A stretch of 60,000 nucleotides of DNA, taken from the NCBI GenBank assembly GCA_949358305.1, contig OX442314.1, positions 53,641,369-53,701,368 on the forward strand, read 5' to 3'. A program made the translations under genes and the position numbers. The stretch's first letter is position 1. The number at the start of each line of letters is the position of its first letter. Below are positions 52,690-60,000 of the stretch, one piece after another. The stretch comes from Strigamia acuminata. Taxonomy: Eukaryota; Arthropoda; Chilopoda; Geophilomorpha; Linotaeniidae. Below the pieces are notes generated by a model that worked only from the letters and a program-made list of their open reading frames with translations, was not told where the DNA came from and ran no database searches.

Positions 52690-53444
52690 CAGGAGCGACC
52701 AATCGTGGCACACTTAAATGTCACATGGTTAAGCCAATTTCAGCCAATTGCACGGCAAAGAAATCAGCTTTAACCAATCAAAATGCAAAGAAAGAGGCCT
52801 TCACCTACAATCTTTAGATAGTGAAGCACCCCTCCCCCTGAGCAAACCGGCAGCCAGACCCCTCCCCCCGACCGGTCGGTCCGCCAGCGTGCACCCGGGC
52901 CTGACCGAGCCCAGTTGCAACAATCCCCACCATTGACAATGCAACAACACAACAACATCCTCACCTTTGCAGAGGATTTAGGCTTGCTAGGCAAAAGCAG
53001 CAACTGACCAAATAATAACTTCAACCCTCAACTTTGCAGAGCCTTTAGGCTAAGGGGGGCGGGGAAGCAGTTTCTGTTTCATAAGATCCTGTTTCTAATT
53101 TTTTTTTTTTGGTTTTTCAGGTGTTTTGGCTCGAGTGAGTTTGTTTTTAGGTTTCAAATTCATTTTTGGTGAGTGGCTTTTTTGTTCAACTTGTTGTGAT
53201 AGGATTGGCTTAATTTTTTATTGTTTTTACAGACAGGAATGGCGAATTCTAGCTGTTTGATTTATTTATTCGATGTTCCTTCTTATTTCAGCTGTTTTTA
53301 ATAGTCCAATCGCGCACAAGGGACGTATGAAAGGATTTTAGATAAGTATTCACTAGTTCCTGTTGTTTTTTTTAGCATTTCTGTTAAGGAAACGACTCTT
53401 TGTGGTTTTTTTTTCTTCTTTTTTATTTTCTAGATATTTTGTCT

Positions 53445-54569
53445 ACAAATGCATTTTCAGGAAAAAATGAATTAACAAAAATGAAATTCCAGTCAATAGA
53501 AATGCAATTCCAGACATTGAAAATGCATTTTCTGCCCCAAAATGTGTTTTTTTTGGTCTCAAAATGTTCACTTTCTGCCTCGGAATATGCACTTTTTGTG
53601 TCGAAATGTGCATTTTCAGCCTATCAATGCATCCATCGTCTGTACAGGGTATGAAAGTACATTTGCGGACTGGAAGTGTTCAAGTTTTGCCTAAAAATGC
53701 ATTTTCAGACAAAACTTGTACACCTGCAGTCATTAAATTCATTTACATGGTGAAAATTGCAATTTTTGAGAGGAAACTTACATTTTTGGCCAGGAAAATT
53801 GCAAACATGCATTTTTTTAAAAAAACCAAACTTAAACCTGTTTTTTTTTATTAGAAAATGGATGTTTTGATCCAAAATGGACGTTTTTGGTTAAAAAATG
53901 ACGTTTTTGATCCAAAATGGATGTTTCTGATAAAAAATGAAAATGTTTTTATGGAGAAATTGATGCAGGGTTGCTGTTCTAAATGTTCTGCCGTACCTTT
54001 TATGTGTTGTTTGAAACAGCAGTGATGAATTTCAAAACAAAAACTTGATTCCACCATTTTTAATTTCAAAATGCATTTCCAGGCTAAAAATGCATTTCCA
54101 GGCTAAAAATGCATTTCCAGGCTAAAAATGCAATTCCATACATTAAAAATGCATTTTCTGCCCAAAAATGTTCTTTTTTTTGTCTCAAAATGTCCACATT
54201 TTGCCTCAAAATGAACACTTTTGGCCAAACTTGTACACTTCCAGTCAACAAATGTACTTTTATAACCTGTACAGACGATAGAACGCATTTCTAGGCTAAT
54301 AATAATTAATAATTAATAATTAAAAAATGTGTTTTCTGCCTGAAAATGTGCAATTTCTGCCGAAAAAAAGTGCATTTTTAGCCTAAAAATGTGTATTTTC
54401 AGCCAAAAAATGTGTATTTTCAGCCAAAAAATGTGTATTTTCAGCCTAAAAATGTGTATTTTCAGTCTGAAAATGTGTATTTTCAGTCTGGAAATGTGTT
54501 TTTTCAGTCTTAAAATGTGTTTTTTCAGTCTGAAAATGTGCATTTTTTACCTAAAAATGTGCATTTCTT
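53445..54569. repeat. Minisatellite block (copy 4)
   Basis: Same block as at 3838-4962, same length, with T at 54206 as in copy 3. Confidence 0.85.
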
Positions 54570-56027
54570 GCCGACTATATTATAATATTTATAATATAGT
54601 CGGCGGATTTGGGGGTGAGAGATGGGCAAATGGCAAGGCGGCAAATGCGCTGCTCGCTGCTGGTTGGTTGCGAAGGCGCGTTACCAGGCCAACTGGATTT
54701 GTTTTCTAGTAGGGTTAACGTTTTGGCAGGCAAAGCACAGCGTTTGGGTCGCTTTTGGGTTCCTCCCAGCTGGACAAGGCATTTATTTCTCTTTTCAAGA
54801 TGGCATTTCTTTGCTTTGGGTAGGCATTTCCTCATTACTTCCTTATTATTTCCTCATTATTTCTCTTCAGCGTTTGGGTCGCTTTTGGATTCCTCCCAGC
54901 TGGACAAGACGGCATTTCCTTTGGAAAGGCATTTATTTCTCTTTTCAAGATGGCATTTATTTCTCTTTTCAAGATGGCATTTCAAAAAAAAAAAATGCAC
55001 AAAAAGGCGCACAAAAAGTGCGTTATTGGTCCCCGAAAGTGCGCTTCTGGTTTTTCTTAGCCAAGTTTTAATCGACTGTTCTGCAGTAGGTGCAGTGCAA
55101 CAGTTGGATTGTCTTGGCCAAAGCGGAGGTGCTGGTTGGATGGGCGAAGTTTGGCCGCCGTCTCGGGACTTCTGTCAGATAAGTGTCTGATCTCGGTTTT
55201 TTATAAATAAATAAATAAATAAACAATCTTCAGATAGTTTATTAAAAACTTAAATTTATATCTAGGATTTTCAAATGACGACTGCAGCTTGTTTCGACCG
55301 CCCAAAGGCTCTCGACTGTGGTGACACTGGAAGGTGAGATGATTTAATGCATTTTTTGTCTCTTTTTTTGCACGATTTTTGCACTATTTATTGATTTATT
55401 GATTTTTTTATTTTTTTTTTTTTTTGTACCTTTGGTTTCTAACTTTTAGTTGCATTTAGGGTGCATTTTTGGCTTAAAAAGTGTGTTATTGGTCCTCGAA
55501 AGTGCGCTTCTGGTTTTTCTTAGCCAAGTTTTCAGTGAGTGTTTTTGGGATTTCCTTTTTTTGCAGCCCGTTTAGACCGCCTGAAGGGCCCTGGACGGCC
55601 CCTGCGTGTGCCCGTCGCACGTAGGACGCGGCGAAGAGTGAGTGTGCTTTTATTTTTGCTTCTTTTAGCCGTTTGTTTTGCGTGTTTTCCCGTTTTGTTT
55701 GCCGTTTTATTTGCCATTTTAATGGTTTTTCCTTTTTTTTCTCAGAAAGAATTTGATTCATTCTTGCAAGTTCCTTATCTAAAATCCGCAATTGTGGTGT
55801 CTTGGCCAAATAATATTCATTTTTTGGACCAAAAATTCATTTTTTGGACTAAAAATTCATCTTTTGGATGAAAAAATCATCTTTTGGACCAAAAATCCAT
55901 CTTTTGGACCAAAAATTCATTTTCTGGACCAAAAATTCATTTTCTGGACCAAAAATTCATTTTCTGGACCAAAAATTCATCTTTTGGACCAAAAAATCAT
56001 TTTCTGCTGGAAGACACTTTCTTCAAG

Positions 56028-56661
56028 CTGAAAGGGAGAAAACAGTATCGTTTGAATGCAGTATTAATGATACAACTGTGTGTAAATTATATTTGTATCA
56101 CCACTATGGCAATCAAGCCGTCCTAAGCAGAGTTAAATCCAGCAATGAAAATTTCAAAATCAGGGATTCACACACTTGCATTCGAGATATTTCAAACACC
56201 AAGTTGTTTGATTCTGGGGAACACCACCGTGTTACTGACAAGGACTACGAGGTGTTTAATCTGGGTATCAAATGTCAGTTGCACAACAAGCAGACATTCA
56301 TTGTTTTTGTAGTTGTACTAATTTTGGAAAATAGTTTCAGAGATTCCATTCCAGTTGTTTTATGACGACCAATTGTGGACAAATAACTCACAACATTTGA
56401 TATATCCAAATAAGCGTGGATATATTGACTTTAAATCTCAATTTTACTCACGTTCTGAAACAACGGCCGAGTTTCGATGGTTCCAGGACAATCTACTAAA
56501 GAAAACTGGTTTTGAGTCCACTGAAGAAATGGCGGACTTGAGGGAAGCTGAATCAAATTTTAGATTTTATTTGACAAAGGCCTTAAAAGAAACAGAAATT
56601 AAATGTCTAGTTAAGTCTGAATTTGAACACGAACTTCTAATCGGAACCTTTGGGATGCCCT
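56028..56661 (+). CDS. Ig-type exon pair, forward (copy 4)
   Basis: Same exons as at 6421-7054: 56028-56264 and 56341-56661. Confidence 0.55.
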
Positions 56662-56854
56662 GTGAGTAATAGAATTAAATCTCTCTAACATTGAGGGATT
56701 GATTGACTGAAATACAAATTAATGCAAGAAAGTCACACGTATCAACCCAAAACGACAGAAACGAGTTGTTTTAGACTTGAATAACATGTTATTCAATGGG
56801 AATGACGTCACGTCACGTACAAACACGAAACGAGTTTTGTATTTGATGACTCGC

Positions 56855-57175
56855 AGAGTATTCCAAAGTTTCCAATTAGAAGTGTGTGTAGAAATTCAGA
56901 CTCAATTCGACATGCGATTTCTTTTTCATTATAACCCGCAAAGATGTCAAACTGATAGTTTGACTCAGTTTTCCACACATCATTATGATGTTGACTGTAT
57001 CGAAAATCCTTTATTATTCTCTCATCGTTCACAATCCAGACAAAATTGGCTGTTGTTTCTGCACTTGTGTCAAATTGACATTTAAAGTTTATATATCCTT
57101 CATCACTACTATCTATCAAATGGTCCGAATTATTTGTCCACAATTTGTCGCCGTAATACAGTCTGAATGGAATCT
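56855..57175 (-). CDS. Ig-type exon, reverse (copy 4)
   Basis: Same exon as at 7248-7568. Confidence 0.6.
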
Positions 57176-58349
57176 CTGAAACTACAATTACAAATGAGTA
57201 AAAAATGAATTTTTGGTCCAAAAAATGAATTTTTGGTCCAAAAAATGAATTTTTGGTCTAAAAAAAAAGAAATTTCTGGTCCAACAGATGAATTTCTGGT
57301 CCAAAAGATGAATTTCTGGTCCAAAAGATGAAATTATGGTCTAAAAGATGAAATTAGGGTCCAAAAGATGAAATCTTGGCCCCAAAGATGAAATTTTGGT
57401 GCAAAAGATGAAATTTTGATACAAAAGATGAAATTTTGGTCCAAAAAATTAATTTTTGGTCCAAAAAATTAATTTTTGGTCCAAAAAATTAATTTTTGGT
57501 CCAAAAAATTAATTTTTGGTCTAAAAAAAGAAATTTCTGGTTCAAAAGATGAAATTATGGTCTAAAAGATGAATTTTTGGTCCAAAAGATGGAATTTCTG
57601 GTCCAAACGATGGAATTTCTGGTCCAAAAAATGAAATTTCTGGTCCAAAAAATGGAATTCTGATCCAAAAGATAAATTTCTGGTCCAAAAGATGAAATTT
57701 TGGTCCAAAAGAAGATATTTTTGGTCCAAAAGAAGATATTTTTGGTCCAAAAAATGAATTTCTGGTCCAAAAAATGGAATAAAAATTAACTCGATGCCAT
57801 GCAGGCATACCTAAAACAGAATATTATTTTCTTTTTTTTATGTATAATTTTTGCTTTATCCTTTTACGTTTGGGTGTTTTCTTTTGAACGTTGATAAAAT
57901 ATCCAAATTTTGTTAGTGGTATCATTTTCTTCTGTCTCATACACATTTTAAAAAATCCATACTAATACGCAATATTTCAAACAGAGCGGCGTGATGGACG
58001 CGACGTGGAACCGGAATGGCAATTTATAATTTTCACTTGACATTTTAAAACGTGATGAACGAAAAATAGCAAAAATATCCCATCCCACCTTATCTGTCTA
58101 CCGTATTGAATTTGTTAAATTTTTACTATTTAAAATAAAAATATATATGAATCGATTGAAATATGATTCAATAACAAATTTAAAAAAATCATTAAAATCA
58201 AATAAAAATCAAATCAAAGCTCATCCATCATGGCTTAAACTGAAATCTGGTTTTAGTGACAGCGAGATGGTTTGTTGTCGTCATTACTCACGCCATGTGA
58301 GTTCATTACGATCGCGAGCATCGACCAACAATAATCTGACTTTTCTTAA

Positions 58350-58913
58350 ATGGATCCGCCAACTCCGCCAAAACCCCCGCACGTGAAGCGACCCTGGAAC
58401 GCTTTTATTATATGGTCGCGAATAGAACGCAAAAATATATTGAAGGAGAACCCCAAGTTGGATAGCACCGAAGTCAGCAAACGACTCGGTGTCGGGTGGT
58501 GGTTACTCGACCAATCGGAGAAGCAGATCTACGTGGACGAAGCGAAACGACTCCGAGACCAACACGCGCTCGATCATCCGGGTTACAAGTACCGGCCGAA
58601 GCGTAAAGCGACGAAAAAGTGCGTCGATAAAATTCCTGTGCCCGTAAAACCAGGCCACGAGAACAGTCGTGCCGCGCCGACCGTGCGTTGTTTGCCTTCG
58701 GTCGCGTCGCGCTGGCGATACGTGGTCGCACCAGAGGGCGGCTTTTGCACGCCGGCTGCCGTGAGTGAGACTTTGTTGGCGCCGGTTTCTTTTTTTCCGG
58801 CGCCATTGTTTTACCAGTTGGTGTGCGTGAGGCGGTGCGAGGATTACTGGGATGTGTTTCCGGTTGTTGGTTATCAACCTGGAATGGATTACCGTGTGCT
58901 ATATTGGAGGTGA
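58350..58913 (+). CDS. Sox-type HMG-box protein (copy 4)
   Basis: Same 187-residue protein as at 8743-9306. No amino-acid difference was seen. Confidence 0.85.
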   Translation: MDPPTPPKPPHVKRPWNAFIIWSRIERKNILKENPKLDSTEVSKRLGVGWWLLDQSEKQIYVDEAKRLRDQHALDHPGYKYRPKRKATKKCVDKIPVPVKPGHENSRAAPTVRCLPSVASRWRYVVAPEGGFCTPAAVSETLLAPVSFFPAPLFYQLVCVRRCEDYWDVFPVVGYQPGMDYRVLYWR

Positions 58914-60000
58914 AATTTGTAAATTTGAATGTAAGGGGATAGTTTGTGAATTTTTTGGTTGGTTTTGTGTTTTGTGGTTGATTTCGTGGGAGTGTTTGAA
59001 GAGTTTGTTGTGTAAATTGAATTTTAACAATGATTATTTGTCTAAAATGGTAAACGGTCCATCAAAAGAGGTTTAAAATAGTTATTGGTTCATCAAAAAA
59101 AGCTAAAATATGGAAAATCAACCAAAATAGTCTAAAATGATGGAAAATCAGTCAAAAAGGGTCTAAAATGATGGAAAATTAGTCAAAAATGGACTAAAAT
59201 GATGGAAAATCAGTCAAAAAGGGTCTAAAATGATGGAAAATTAGTCAAAAATGGACTAAAATGATGGAAAATCAGTCAAAAAGGGTCTAAAATGATGGAA
59301 AATTAGTCAAAAATGGACTAAAATGATGGAAAATCAGTCAAAAAAGAGTCTAAAATAATGGAAAATTAGTCAAAAAGGGTCTAAAATGATGGAAAATTAG
59401 TCAAAAAGGGTCTAAAATGATGAAAAGTCAATGAAAAACATGCATGGTTGTATATAAAAAAAAATTTGAATATTTTCTACATAAAAATTCTTCAATAAAA
59501 AATGAAGACCATTTGTATGGAAATTAATAACGAAAATAAAAGATTTTTTTTTTCGATTTAATAAATATAGTGGCAGTCACAGTCAGGACTTGTCCAAACA
59601 ATGGATTTACTCTCGAATTTACTTCAAAACAAACAGGACCAGTAAGCATTGCGCATGACTGTACAACCTGGTGACAACATGCAAAGTTGACATTTCAAAT
59701 CGTGATTCGAGTTCGGATTCGACGGTCAGTTTTCTCTCTAAAATTATTTTTTTTTTTATTTTATTCGTAGAAATATTTTAATTTTAATTTTTGGCACCAA
59801 AGATATAATATCGGTCGAAAAAGTCGAAAATCGAAAGAAAAAAAATCAAAAACTTTGAGGATTGCTTCCATAGGTGGCGCATCAAGTGTGATTTTAAATA
59901 AGTTAGTACAAGGTAAAATAAAATGGCGGCTGACGTGCGTGATGACGGTAGAGGTCAAACCTGCATGCCCGGTATGGACTTTCTGGTTTTATTTATTTTA

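Larger units (their letters stand above)
49608..60000. repeat. Tandem unit, copy 4 (cut by window end)
   Basis: Matches unit positions 1-10393 (add 49,607 to copy 1 positions). It ends in the intron of the small two-exon gene because the window ends. It shares the T at 54206 with copy 3 against the G of copy 1. Confidence 0.95.

Overview
This is a repeat-rich stretch of animal nuclear DNA, most likely arthropod and probably insect. It is AT-rich, has short GT-AG introns (about 67-91 nt), C2H2 zinc-finger, Sox-type HMG-box, Ig-domain and DEG/ENaC channel sequences, a Ty3/Gypsy retrotransposon, hAT-like elements and a TTAA-target element. The species cannot be named from the sequence. No RNA gene, CRISPR array or bacterial or organellar segment was seen.

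Layout. The dominant structure is a tandem array of a 13,148-bp unit that is almost identical between copies. Copy 1 is 1-13148, the start of copy 2 is 13149-16155, copy 3 is 36460-49607, and copy 4 is 49608-60000 (cut by the window end). Sequence at x recurs at x+13148, x+36459 and x+49607. Each full unit holds, in order: a predicted three-exon small gene (497-892), a decayed four-finger zinc-finger gene (1930-2274), a LINE-like ORF fragment, a small inverted-repeat element (2902-3082), A/T-rich 20-21-bp minisatellites, a perfect hairpin, two Ig-type exon sets facing each other inside oppositely oriented 20-bp arrays (6.2-8.2 kb), an intronless GC-rich HMG-box gene (8743-9306) followed by a 31/62-bp array, a small two-exon gene broken by a stop (10335-10665), and a block of about 250-bp repeats (12.36-13.2 kb).

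The array is interrupted. Copy 2 stops at a 200-N gap (16156-16355). Beyond it lies unrelated, more GC-rich DNA: inverted-repeat sequence, a minus-strand Gypsy element with one LTR, Gag and Pol but no visible integrase or second LTR (17065-23694), two nested hAT-like elements with 8-bp target duplications (24058-24728), and a DEG/ENaC C-terminal fragment (25422-25748). An inverted copy of the unit's 12.4-13.2 kb block follows (26255-29108), itself split by a 1,991-bp TTAA-flanked element. From 29.1 to about 34.1 kb runs an older, diverged relative of the unit. It carries an intact 16-finger zinc-finger gene and an intact version of the small two-exon gene, but lacks the HMG-box gene, the Ig exons and most minisatellites. 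From about 34.1 kb to 36459 the sequence again matches the recent unit.

How it fits together. The simplest reading is a recently amplified locus: one rearranged unit (zinc finger decayed, HMG-box and Ig material present) was multiplied, while one ancestral-type copy survives between the copies. Copy number, and the join across the N gap, are not secure because near-identical 13-kb repeats are hard to assemble. No operon-like cooperation between the genes is implied.
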